Positions 23,581 to 30,938 of a DNA stretch of 47,764 nucleotides are shown here, in pieces. The stretch covers positions 1 to 47,764 of the forward strand of contig JAMOAW010000010.1 in assembly GCA_039908535.1 (NCBI GenBank). Direction: 5' to 3'. This stretch comes from JAMOAW01 sp039908535. Lineage in GTDB: Bacteria; Pseudomonadota; Magnetococcia; Magnetococcales; JADFZT01. Made by a program: the position numbers and the translations under genes. The notes beneath the pieces were generated by a model that saw only the letters and a program-made list of their open reading frames with translations, had not been told where the DNA came from and made no database searches. How positions within the stretch are numbered: the stretch's first letter is position 1; every line of letters begins with the position of its first letter.

Positions 23581-24102
23581 ATGGTTATCCAACCAGAAGA
23601 AAATCGTCGTGATTTTTTGATGATGGTGACCAGCACAGTCGGTTTAGCAGGTGTTGCAGGAGCGGTTTGGCCGTTTATTCGCTCCTGGAGCCCCTCTGCC
23701 GATGTTCTGGCCCAAGCCACCACAGAAGTAGACATCAGTTCCATCAAGGAAGGGCAAATGATCACCGTTCCTTGGCAAGGGAAACCGGTGTTTGTCCTGC
23801 ATCGCACCAAAGAGCAGATTGAGAGTGCCCAACAGGGCGATATCGCCAACCTACCAGATCCAGCCAAAGACAGTGATCGCGTTCAAAAATCAGAATATTT
23901 GGTTGTCTTAGCGCTGTGTACTCACCTAGGCTGTGTTCCACAATCTATTGGAACTGGGGAGTTTGGAGGTTTTCTTTGTCCGTGTCATGGTTCTCATTAT
24001 GACACATCTGGGCGTATTCGTCGGGGGCCAGCTCCGAAAAATTTAACGGTTCCAGCCTATGTGTTTAAAGATGATCATACCCTGTTAATTGGTAAGGTCT
24101 AA
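23581..24102 (+). CDS. petA: Ubiquinol-cytochrome c reductase Rieske iron-sulfur subunit
   Basis: 173 residues. The N-terminus carries a twin-arginine-type motif (RRDFLMMVTSTVGLAGVAG) that doubles as the membrane anchor. The [2Fe-2S] cluster ligands are in the two classical boxes CTHLGC and CPCHGSHYD (two Cys and two His). It carries electrons from ubiquinol to cytochrome c1 in complex III. The ATG at 23581 has a GGGAGG 12 bases upstream. It is the first gene of petABC, and the next gene starts 73 bases later behind its own strong ribosome binding site. The size fits short alphaproteobacterial Rieske proteins. Confidence 0.95.
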   Translation: MVIQPEENRRDFLMMVTSTVGLAGVAGAVWPFIRSWSPSADVLAQATTEVDISSIKEGQMITVPWQGKPVFVLHRTKEQIESAQQGDIANLPDPAKDSDRVQKSEYLVVLALCTHLGCVPQSIGTGEFGGFLCPCHGSHYDTSGRIRRGPAPKNLTVPAYVFKDDHTLLIGKV

Positions 24103-24175
24103 CCATGAATTCAAGATCAATCACGACCAAAATGGCGGCCAAAATGATGTATATCCACCATAAGGAGGCTTCCCT

Positions 24176-25390
24176 GTGTTTAAAAGTATCATAGAATGGG
24201 TTGATGCCCGCATCCCTATCGTCGCCTTGACGAAAAGCAACACGACAGAATATCCCTGCCCAAAAAATTTGAATTATTGGTGGAACTTTGGTTCCCTGGC
24301 AGCCTTTACTCTTGTTGTCATGATCGCGACGGGTTTGTTTTTGGCCATGCATTACAAACCGGATGCCAATTTAGCATTTGATTCGGTTGAACATATTATG
24401 CGCGATGTCAATTTTGGCTGGCTGTTGCGTTATCTTCATGCCAATGGCGCGACATTTTTCTTTGTCGTCATCTATGTTCATATTCTGCGTGGGATGTATT
24501 ACGGTTCGCATCGCAGCCCACGAGAAATTCTTTGGTGGCTAGGGGTTATTCTTTTTTTCATGATGATGGCCACGGCGTTTATGGGGTATGTTTTGCCTTG
24601 GGGGCAAATGTCCTATTGGGGTGCGGCGGTGATCACCAATTTAATCAGTGCGATCCCGCTGGTTGGAGAGGATCTGGTTGTTTGGATCTGGGGTGGTTTT
24701 TCGGTAGGTGATCCGACGTTGAACCGCTTTTTTGTTTTGCACTTTTTGTTGCCTTTTCTGATCTTTGGGGTGGTGGTTATCCATTTTTGGGCTTTACATG
24801 CGGTCCATTCCAACAATCCAGATGGGCTTGATCTCCATGATCCCAAAGATTCCATTGGTTTTCATCCCTATTATACCATCAAAGATTTATATGGGATTGG
24901 GGTCTTTTTGATTGTCTATCTTGCATTTGTCTTTTATGCTCCCAACTTCTTTTTGGAGCCAGACAATTATATTCCCGCCAACCCCATGCAGACACCGGCC
25001 CATATCGTGCCTGAGTGGTATTTCCTGCCCTTTTATGCCATTTTGCGCTCTATTGACTTTTTGGGTTCTCTGAGCAAATTGGCAGGGGTGATTGCCATGG
25101 CGGGTGCCATAGCCATTTTGTTTATCTTACCTTGGCTGGATCGTTCTCCTGTTCGTTCTTTTCGTTATCGTCCCATGAGCAAGCAAATTTTTTGGATTTT
25201 TGTCTTGAATTGTTTTGTTCTCGGATGGGTCGGTTACAATCCGCCAGATGCGACCCTTTTTAATGGTGCCTTACCGATGATTGTTGTTGGTCGTACTGCC
25301 ACGGCTATCTATTTTGGATATTTTGCGTTGCTTTGGTTTATCACAGCGTTTGATATCGAGAAACCCAAGCCCTTACCCAAAAGCATCTGA
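24176..25390 (+). CDS. petB: Cytochrome b of the bc1 complex
   Basis: 404 residues, full-length cytochrome b with the haem-ligating helices: RYLHANGATFFFVVIYVHIL in the N-terminal half and HFLLPFLIFGVVVIHFWALH further on. The quinol-site motif PEWYFLPFYAILRS is present. Eight TM helices are expected. It holds the two b haems and both quinone sites of complex III. The start is GTG at 24176, preceded by AAGGAGG eight bases upstream. It is followed by petC 16 bases later. Nothing is unusual in length or key residues. Confidence 0.95.
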   Translation: MFKSIIEWVDARIPIVALTKSNTTEYPCPKNLNYWWNFGSLAAFTLVVMIATGLFLAMHYKPDANLAFDSVEHIMRDVNFGWLLRYLHANGATFFFVVIYVHILRGMYYGSHRSPREILWWLGVILFFMMMATAFMGYVLPWGQMSYWGAAVITNLISAIPLVGEDLVVWIWGGFSVGDPTLNRFFVLHFLLPFLIFGVVVIHFWALHAVHSNNPDGLDLHDPKDSIGFHPYYTIKDLYGIGVFLIVYLAFVFYAPNFFLEPDNYIPANPMQTPAHIVPEWYFLPFYAILRSIDFLGSLSKLAGVIAMAGAIAILFILPWLDRSPVRSFRYRPMSKQIFWIFVLNCFVLGWVGYNPPDATLFNGALPMIVVGRTATAIYFGYFALLWFITAFDIEKPKPLPKSI

Positions 25391-25406
25391 ACGGGAGTCA
25401 GAAGAG

Positions 25407-26237
25407 ATGAAGTTTAAATCCATTGCTGGGTCTATTGCCTTATTATTTACCCTTCTGCCCTTGACCGTTGCGCAAGCTTCTAGTGGGGCCGTTGCTCCTC
25501 CCAGTGAACATTGGGAGTTTCATGGGATTTTTGGTCGGTTTGATCAAGCCGCACTTAAACGGGGGGCCCAGGTGGCCACTGAAGTTTGTTTGGGGTGTCA
25601 TTCGATCAAATATATCAAGTTTAATCAGTTGCACGACATTGGCTTCAACGAAGAGCAGGTGATCGCTATGGCCGAAAGCCGTGGTAAAACCAAGCAAGAT
25701 CGTATGGTTTCTGCCTTGGATGATGCCGCGGCCAAAGATGCGTTTGGTATTATTCCCCCTGATTTATCTCTCATCACCAAAGCCCGCAAGGGGTATGAAG
25801 ATTATATCTTTGGCCTATTGACCGGTTATTTGACGGAGGAGGATACCAATCTAGTTCAACAGGTTATGGAAGATAACGAGATATCGGAGAGTGAGGCCCT
25901 GGAATTGGCCAGTGCCATCCATGTGGATCCGCACCATATGGAAAAAATTAAGGAGGTGATCGCCCGTATCAACAATGGGGACCATTTCAATAAATATTTT
26001 CCCGGTTTTTTCTTCGCCATGCCCGCACCGTTGGCAGATGGTTCCGTGGAATATAGTGATGGGACAGAGACCTCCAAAAAACAATTGGCAAAGGATGTCA
26101 CCACTTTTTTGGCCTGGGCGGCTGAACCCACTCAAACCCAACGTAAATCAACGGGTTTGAATGTTATTCTCTACTTGGTCATCTTCACTGCGTTGCTTTA
26201 TGCGATGAAGCGGCGTATTTGGGCTAAAATTCATTAA
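25407..26237 (+). CDS. petC: Cytochrome c1 with an internal insertion
   Basis: 276 residues. The signal peptide is 1-21 (IALLFTLLPLTVAQA). The haem-binding motif CLGCH is at about residue 63, and PPDLSLITKARKG and FFFAMPAPLADGSVEYSDGT (the methionine-ligand region) follow. A C-terminal TM anchor lies at about 252-270. Unlike typical c1, a highly charged helical segment of roughly 45 residues (TNLVQQVMEDNEISESEALE and the following) stands between the LLTGY block and the YFPGFFFAM block. The short stretch before PPDLSL also differs from the common form. It accepts electrons from the Rieske protein and passes them to cytochrome c. It is the last gene of petABC, followed by a terminator. Confidence 0.92.
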   Translation: MKFKSIAGSIALLFTLLPLTVAQASSGAVAPPSEHWEFHGIFGRFDQAALKRGAQVATEVCLGCHSIKYIKFNQLHDIGFNEEQVIAMAESRGKTKQDRMVSALDDAAAKDAFGIIPPDLSLITKARKGYEDYIFGLLTGYLTEEDTNLVQQVMEDNEISESEALELASAIHVDPHHMEKIKEVIARINNGDHFNKYFPGFFFAMPAPLADGSVEYSDGTETSKKQLAKDVTTFLAWAAEPTQTQRKSTGLNVILYLVIFTALLYAMKRRIWAKIH

Positions 26238-26281
26238 AGGTGTGCACCTTTTGCCCTATCCTTGGGCAAAAGGTTACAGTT

Positions 26282-26319
26282 AAACCCTTTGGAGAGGCTT
26301 CTTTGTCTCCAAAGGGTTT
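26282..26319 (+). terminator. Intrinsic terminator of petABC
   Basis: Perfect 14-bp stem AAACCCTTTGGAGA / TCTCCAAAGGGTTT with a 10-base loop, followed by TTTTTT on the plus strand. A second smaller hairpin (CTTTTGCCC / GGGCAAAAG, 26248-26273) precedes it. Confidence 0.9.
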
Positions 26320-26392
26320 TTTTTTGGTCTTTTTTTGCCTGCATGGTGTTGTTTTTGCTTTTAATCTTTTGGCACAAGGCGTCACGATGCGC

Positions 26393-26542
26393 AAGATGCG
26401 GGCAAAAAAAATCAAAGGCCAAACCCTGGGGGATGAATCCCCCAGCCCCCCTCTTTTTTTTAAGAATTAAAAAAAAGAGGGGGGGAATTGGGGGGCGGTT
26501 CTCCGCCCCCCAAGGTTTTGATTTTTATTTTTCCGATACATA
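26393..26542 (-). repeat. Type A repeat, full reverse copy
   Basis: Order is terminal palindrome remnant (GATGCGGGC), module 2 (CTGGGGGATGAATCCCCCAG), spacer, module 1 (GGGGGGCGGTTCTCCGCCCCCC) and the tail CCGATACAT. It lies between petABC and the LysR gene, whose transcription ends toward it. Confidence 0.85.
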
Positions 26543-26587
26543 AAAATCAGTTGCCGATTGGGATGGTGTCAGGAGCCGTTTTTTATT

Positions 26588-27505
26588 TTATAAACTATTT
26601 TTAAAATCGAGACATTTAGATTTTGCGAAAAAAAGGAACTCCTCGACTGCTTTGGAGCGAAATTTTTGTTTTTGATAGACAAAATTGAGCTCTCGTTTCA
26701 TGGAGATACCTTTGATACGTCTGGAGATCAAGACGCCCAAGGCCAATTCTTTACGCAAGGCGACACTGGAGACAATGCTAAAGCCGACGCCACCTTCTAC
26801 AGCGCCTTTGATGGATTCGGTGGTGCCCAATTCTAAGACAGTGTCGAGGTGTTCATAGGGTAGTCCGCCATTGAGTAAAAATTCATGGATAACCGCACGG
26901 GTACCCGATCCCTCTTCTCGAGAGACGAAGGGGTACTCTTTGAGCATCATCAGGGGAATTTCATCTAATTTTCCCAGGGGGTGATTCACAGGAAGGATAA
27001 GGACCAGTTCATCGATCAAGCAGGGTTCCACGGTAATATTTTTGTTTTTGATGGGACCTTCAATCATTCCGACATCAATGGTGGCATCCTCCAGTTTACG
27101 GACCACCAAGCGGGTGTTGTGAACGGTTAAACGAACCTGTACATTGGGAAAATGTTCGTGATAACCACTCAAAATTTGTGGCAAAAGATATTCACCGATG
27201 GTGGTAGAGGCCCCTAATTTAATGAGACCACGGGTGACACCGGTCATTTCGTTGATGGATTTTTCTGTTTCTCGGTATAGCTCTAAAATGCGCTCGGAAT
27301 AGGAGAAGACAACTTGCCCGGCATCGGTTAACGAGATTCGATTGTGATGACGGTCAAATAAACGTGTGTTAAAATGTTCCTCTAGTTGTCGAATTTGAAA
27401 CGTTACTGCCGGTTGGGTCAGATAGAGTTCTTCTGCGGCCCGGGTGAACGACAAGTGCTTGGCAACCGCAAAGAAAACCCGTAAACGAGTATCTGAAAAA
27501 CTCAT
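26588..27505 (-). CDS. LysR-family transcriptional regulator
   Basis: 305 residues. Residues 1-60 form the winged helix-turn-helix (LRVFFAVAKHLSFTRAAEEL, LTQPAVTFQIRQLEEHF). About 90-295 is the inducer-binding domain (PBP2 fold) with the conserved blocks GLIKLGASTTIGEYLLPQIL and FVSREEGSGTRAVIHEFLL. The best remembered match is to the CysB/selenium-metabolism-associated group of LysR proteins, but I do not see its target here. The ATG at 27505 has AGAGG about eight bases upstream; an ATG eleven codons earlier is possible. It stands alone and reads away from the HAD gene. A divergent promoter arrangement is interrupted by a repeat. Confidence 0.85.
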   Translation of the reverse strand: MSFSDTRLRVFFAVAKHLSFTRAAEELYLTQPAVTFQIRQLEEHFNTRLFDRHHNRISLTDAGQVVFSYSERILELYRETEKSINEMTGVTRGLIKLGASTTIGEYLLPQILSGYHEHFPNVQVRLTVHNTRLVVRKLEDATIDVGMIEGPIKNKNITVEPCLIDELVLILPVNHPLGKLDEIPLMMLKEYPFVSREEGSGTRAVIHEFLLNGGLPYEHLDTVLELGTTESIKGAVEGGVGFSIVSSVALRKELALGVLISRRIKGISMKRELNFVYQKQKFRSKAVEEFLFFAKSKCLDFKNSL

Positions 27506-27664
27506 GTTTGGTACCTCTGACATCTGGACAGTATGCATTTTTAAACTCTATGTATCCCTTGAGATTATTCTGACAATCTTTTACCATGGTAAAAAAAAAG
27601 TGGATCCATATACAACAAAAAAATTTATTTTGATTAATTTTTTTTGATCATGGTTTATATTTAT

Positions 27665-27825
27665 ATGTATCGGAAAAATAAAAATCAAGACCTTGGGGGG
27701 GGCGGAGAACCGCCCCTCAATCCCTCCCACCCTTTTCTTTTAATTTTTTAAAAAAAAGAGGGGTCTGGGGGATTCATCCCCCAGGTTTTGGCCTTTGATT
27801 TTTTTTTGGCCCACGGGCCATTATA
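27665..27825 (+). repeat. Type A repeat, full forward copy
   Basis: TGTATCGGAAAAATAAAAATC, then module 1 (GGGGGCGGAGAACCGCCCC), a C-rich spacer and module 2 (CTGGGGGATTCATCCCCCAG). The third palindrome is altered to GGCCCACGGGCC. It occupies the space between the LysR promoter region and the HAD gene. Confidence 0.85.
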
Positions 27826-27853
27826 TTCCTTTTTTTGAGTTTAGGTGGAAATT

Positions 27854-28819
27854 ATGTCAATAAGACCGATTATTTTGGATCAGCACCAATTGACCCCATT
27901 TTATCAAATTTATCGTCAAACATTATGTGCCAAAAATATGGGATTAGATGACCGTCTCAGGCGTGGTTCCATGCAACGGATCGATCGATTTTTGGAGTTG
28001 GCTTCTGAATATGATTTAATTTTATTGGATGCTTTTGGGGTTTTGAATAGAGGTTCTACGGCCATTCCTGGCGCAGCGGAGACGATTGCAACTTTGCGTG
28101 GGCGTGGTCAGGCCTATTTGGTCGTTTCCAATAATGCCTCGCAATCTCCTGCGCGCTTAGAGGAAAATTTACGGCAGATGGGTTTTGATTTTCAATTGGA
28201 TCAGATCATCTCTTCTGGCATGGCCACACCGGTTTTTATTGAGGCTTCTGTTTATCGGGGGTTGCCCTATTTTTTAGTTGGCTCTCAAGAGAGTCTTGAG
28301 GCTTACGCGCCAACTCCTGAACGTTTGGTGGTCAATGGGCCAGATGCCACGCTGGATCGTCTCTTGGAGGCCTCCTTTATACTTTTTTGCAGTGATCGTG
28401 ACTATTATGGTACGCTGCAACAATCGCAGTTGGACTCTCTTTTGGAGCGTGTGCAAAAGCCGATTTTGCTGGCCAACCCAGATTTGGTCACTCCCAGCAA
28501 AACCGATGGACTTTCTGTCGTGGCAGGTTATACGGCCACCCTGCTCGCCCAACGTTTTGGATTGGAGGTTGTGGGCATTGGCAAACCTTTTTCACCTATT
28601 TTTGCATTGGCGTTAAAAAAATTTCCTGATATCTCTCCTGAGCGGGTGTTGATGGTGGGCGATACGTTGGATACCGATATTCTCGGTGGAGCGGCCATGG
28701 GGTTTGCGACCTGTTTAACTTTATCGGGTGTTTATGCGAATCAAGAGGATCATTTGGAGGCATTGTGCGATATTCGAGGAATTCGGCCTGATTTCGTCGT
28801 GGCGAGTATTGCCGATTAA
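27854..28819 (+). CDS. HAD-superfamily class IIA hydrolase (TIGR01459-like)
   Basis: 321 residues. HAD motif I is DLILLDAFGVLNRG, with the nucleophile Asp. The second Asp of the usual DxDG is replaced by Phe, a substitution also known in the DxWG subgroup. Motif II is VSNNASQSPARL. The C-terminal half carries GIGKPFSPIFALAL (motif III Lys) and the Mg-binding motif IV MVGDTLDTDILGG. It belongs to the NagD-like phosphatases with an alpha/beta cap. The substrate is likely a small phosphorylated metabolite, not identifiable here. I chose ATG 27854, with AGGTGG seven bases upstream. It is followed by a repeat and then fumarase on the same strand. Confidence 0.85.
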   Translation: MSIRPIILDQHQLTPFYQIYRQTLCAKNMGLDDRLRRGSMQRIDRFLELASEYDLILLDAFGVLNRGSTAIPGAAETIATLRGRGQAYLVVSNNASQSPARLEENLRQMGFDFQLDQIISSGMATPVFIEASVYRGLPYFLVGSQESLEAYAPTPERLVVNGPDATLDRLLEASFILFCSDRDYYGTLQQSQLDSLLERVQKPILLANPDLVTPSKTDGLSVVAGYTATLLAQRFGLEVVGIGKPFSPIFALALKKFPDISPERVLMVGDTLDTDILGGAAMGFATCLTLSGVYANQEDHLEALCDIRGIRPDFVVASIAD

Positions 28820-28860
28820 AGAATTAGGAATTTTGTATGGCGCTGAGTTTTTTTGCTAGC

Positions 28861-28994
28861 CAAACCTTGGGGGGCGGAGAACCGCCCCCCAATCCCCTCA
28901 CCCTTTTCTTTTAATTCTTAAAAAAAAGAGGGGGTCTGGGGGATTCATCCCCCAGGGTTTTGATTTTGACTTTTTTGCCCGCAGGGCATCATAT
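28861..28994 (+). repeat. Type A repeat, forward, missing left edge
   Basis: The conserved TATCGGAAAAATAAA word is missing; the copy starts at CAAACCTTGGGGGGCGG. Module 1 and module 2 hairpins and the final GCCCGCAGGGC are intact. It lies 41 bases after the HAD gene and 46 before the fumarase start. Confidence 0.85.
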
Positions 28995-29040
28995 TTTAAA
29001 TTTCCACTCCACCCCTTTCGGCCAAGAAAGATTTCCAAAC

Positions 29041-30657
29041 ATGCCTGATTTTCGTTATGCTGACTTGTTTGAACTTGCTCCTGATACCACTGAATATCGT
29101 TTGTTAAGCCGTGACCACATTATGACGGCCACATTTGAAGGCACTGAAATTCTTAAAGTGTCGGAAGATGGTTTGACGGTGCTGGCGCGTGAGGCGATGC
29201 GGGATGTCTCGTTTTTGTTGCGATCGAGCCATTTGCAACAACTTAAAAATATCATGGAAGATCCTCTCGCCTCGGATAACGATCGTTATGTAGCCCTCGA
29301 ACTGCTCAAAAATGCCTGTATCGCAGCGGGAATGGTTTTGCCCAGTTGTCAGGATACGGGAACCGCGACCGTGGTTGCTAAAAAGGGGCAACATGTTTGG
29401 ACGGGTGGAGGGGATAAAAAGGCTCTCTCTAAGGGGATTTTTCAAACCTATAACCAATTCAATTTGCGTTATTCCCAGGTGGCCCCTTTGAGCATGTATG
29501 AAGAAAAAAATACCGGGACCAACCTTCCAGCGCAAATTGACATTGAGGCGGTGGATGGATCGACCTATAAATTTTTATTTTTAGCCAAAGGGGGGGGGTC
29601 TGCCAACAAAACTTTTTTGCTTCAACAGACCAAAGCGTTGCTCTCACCTGATAAGCTCAAGGATTTTTTAAAAGAGAAATTGCTCTCCTTGGGGACCTCT
29701 GCCTGTCCTCCTTACCATCTTGCGGTGGTCATTGGCGGGACATCGCCGGAGCTCACGCTCAAAACCGTCAAGCTGGCCTCGGCTCGATATCTGGACGGGT
29801 TACCGAATCAGGGCAACGAGCTGGGACAGGCGTTTCGTGATTTACAGATGGAGGCCGAATTGTTGCAAATGGCTCAAGAGCTGGGTCTGGGTGCCCAATT
29901 TGGGGGTCGTTATTTTGCCCATGATGCGCGGGTGATTCGTCTGCCACGGCATGGGGCCTCTTGTCCCGTTGGCATCGGTGTCTCTTGTTCGGCGGATCGC
30001 AATATATTGGCTAAGATCAACCGTGATGGTATCTGGTTGGAGGCCTTAGAACGTAATCCCGCCCGTTTTCTCCCTGAGGTCGAACCATCCGCATTGAGTT
30101 CCGCAGTGGTCCATTTGGATCTTCGGCAGCCCATGAGCGAGATTCGACGCCTTTTGAGCCAATATCCTATCAAAACCCGCGTGATGCTCTCTGGACCCAT
30201 TGTCGTGGCGCGAGACATTGCCCATGCCAAAATTCAGGAACGCTTGTCCCGTGGTGAAGGGATGCCAGATTATTTTCAAAATCATATTGTCTATTATGCG
30301 GGTCCAGCCAAAAAACCCGAAGCTCTTCCTTCTGGCTCCTTTGGTCCGACAACGGCAGGACGCATGGACAGTTATGTGAATCAATTTCAGCAAAATGGTG
30401 GCTCTTTTGTCATGTTGGCCAAAGGCAATCGCAGTCGTGCAGTGACCGAGGCGTGCAAAAATAATGGGGGGTTTTATTTGGGGTCGATTGGTGGTGCGGC
30501 GGCGCAGTTGGCGCAATCGGCGATTCGCCAAGTTCAAGTGATTGATTATCCAGAGTTGGGGATGGAAGCCGTGCATTTAATTGATGTAGAAAATTTTCCG
30601 GCGTTTATCATCGTGGATGATAAGGGCAACGATTTTTTTGCGGATCTTGGTTTGTAG
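29041..30657 (+). CDS. fumA: Class I fumarate hydratase ([4Fe-4S])
   Basis: 538 residues, standard length for the single-chain iron-sulfur fumarases. It interconverts fumarate and malate in the TCA cycle. Conserved cysteines that hold the cluster lie in MVLPSCQDTGTATV (about residue 104), GTSACPPYHLAVVIGG (about 223) and the CPVGIGVSCSADRN region (about 310-318). GPTTAGRMDSYV and AVTEACKNNGGFYLGSIGGA belong to the beta-domain. The ATG at 29041 fits the family N-terminus; the open frame extends upstream into the repeat without meaning. The stop is followed at once by a repeat. Confidence 0.95.
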   Translation: MPDFRYADLFELAPDTTEYRLLSRDHIMTATFEGTEILKVSEDGLTVLAREAMRDVSFLLRSSHLQQLKNIMEDPLASDNDRYVALELLKNACIAAGMVLPSCQDTGTATVVAKKGQHVWTGGGDKKALSKGIFQTYNQFNLRYSQVAPLSMYEEKNTGTNLPAQIDIEAVDGSTYKFLFLAKGGGSANKTFLLQQTKALLSPDKLKDFLKEKLLSLGTSACPPYHLAVVIGGTSPELTLKTVKLASARYLDGLPNQGNELGQAFRDLQMEAELLQMAQELGLGAQFGGRYFAHDARVIRLPRHGASCPVGIGVSCSADRNILAKINRDGIWLEALERNPARFLPEVEPSALSSAVVHLDLRQPMSEIRRLLSQYPIKTRVMLSGPIVVARDIAHAKIQERLSRGEGMPDYFQNHIVYYAGPAKKPEALPSGSFGPTTAGRMDSYVNQFQQNGGSFVMLAKGNRSRAVTEACKNNGGFYLGSIGGAAAQLAQSAIRQVQVIDYPELGMEAVHLIDVENFPAFIIVDDKGNDFFADLGL

Positions 30658-30729
30658 AAAAAGGGTGGGGGGAATTGGGGGGCGGTTCTCCGCCCCCCAA
30701 GGTCTTGATTTTTTATTTTTCCGATACAT
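30658..30729 (-). repeat. Type A repeat, module 1 only, reverse, abutting a stop codon
   Basis: Begins one base after the fumarase stop (AAAAAGGGTGGGGGGAATTG) and carries GGGGGGCGGTTCTCCGCCCCCC and a T-rich tail ending CCGATACATG. The hairpin plus T-rich run can terminate fumA transcription. Confidence 0.8.
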
Positions 30730-30910
30730 GAATATGAGGTACCACACATTTAAGTGTGGATGATTAACGCGTGCCTGAACAAAAAGCAAAGTCAAGACCT
30801 TGGGGGATTGCATCCCCCAATCCCCTGCTTTTTGAAGGAAGCAAAACCGAGGTCAAAAGCAAAAGCAAAACCCTGGGGGCAATCCCCCAGACCCCTTTTT
30901 TTTTTTAAGA
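30730..30910 (+). repeat. Type B palindromic repeat, full forward copy
   Basis: Starts at GGTACCACACATTTAAGTGTGG (the terminal palindrome), then GATTAACGCGTGCCTGAAC, then CTTGGGGGATTGCATCCCCCAA, a spacer with GAAGGAAGCAAAACCGAGG and CTGGGGGCAATCCCCCAG plus a T-tract. It is the inverse of the copy at 13082-13256 at near identity. A further small hairpin (GGGGGGGCTTCGCCCCCC, 30914-30931) follows and abuts htpG's 3' end, where it can terminate htpG. Confidence 0.8.
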
Positions 30911-30938
30911 TTGGGGGGGGCTTCGCCCCCCTTGGTCT

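Noticed and set aside
24104..24193. Small ORF between petA and petB starting MNSRSITTKM
   Set aside because: It overlaps the ribosome binding site and start of petB, has no SD of its own and no recognisable sequence. Probably just leader RNA.
24065..24352. Hydrophobic minus-strand frame opposite petA/petB (WWIYIILAAILVVIDLEF)
   Set aside because: It lies antisense to two well-supported genes and has no ribosome binding site. Hydrophobicity is a mirror effect of coding sequence.
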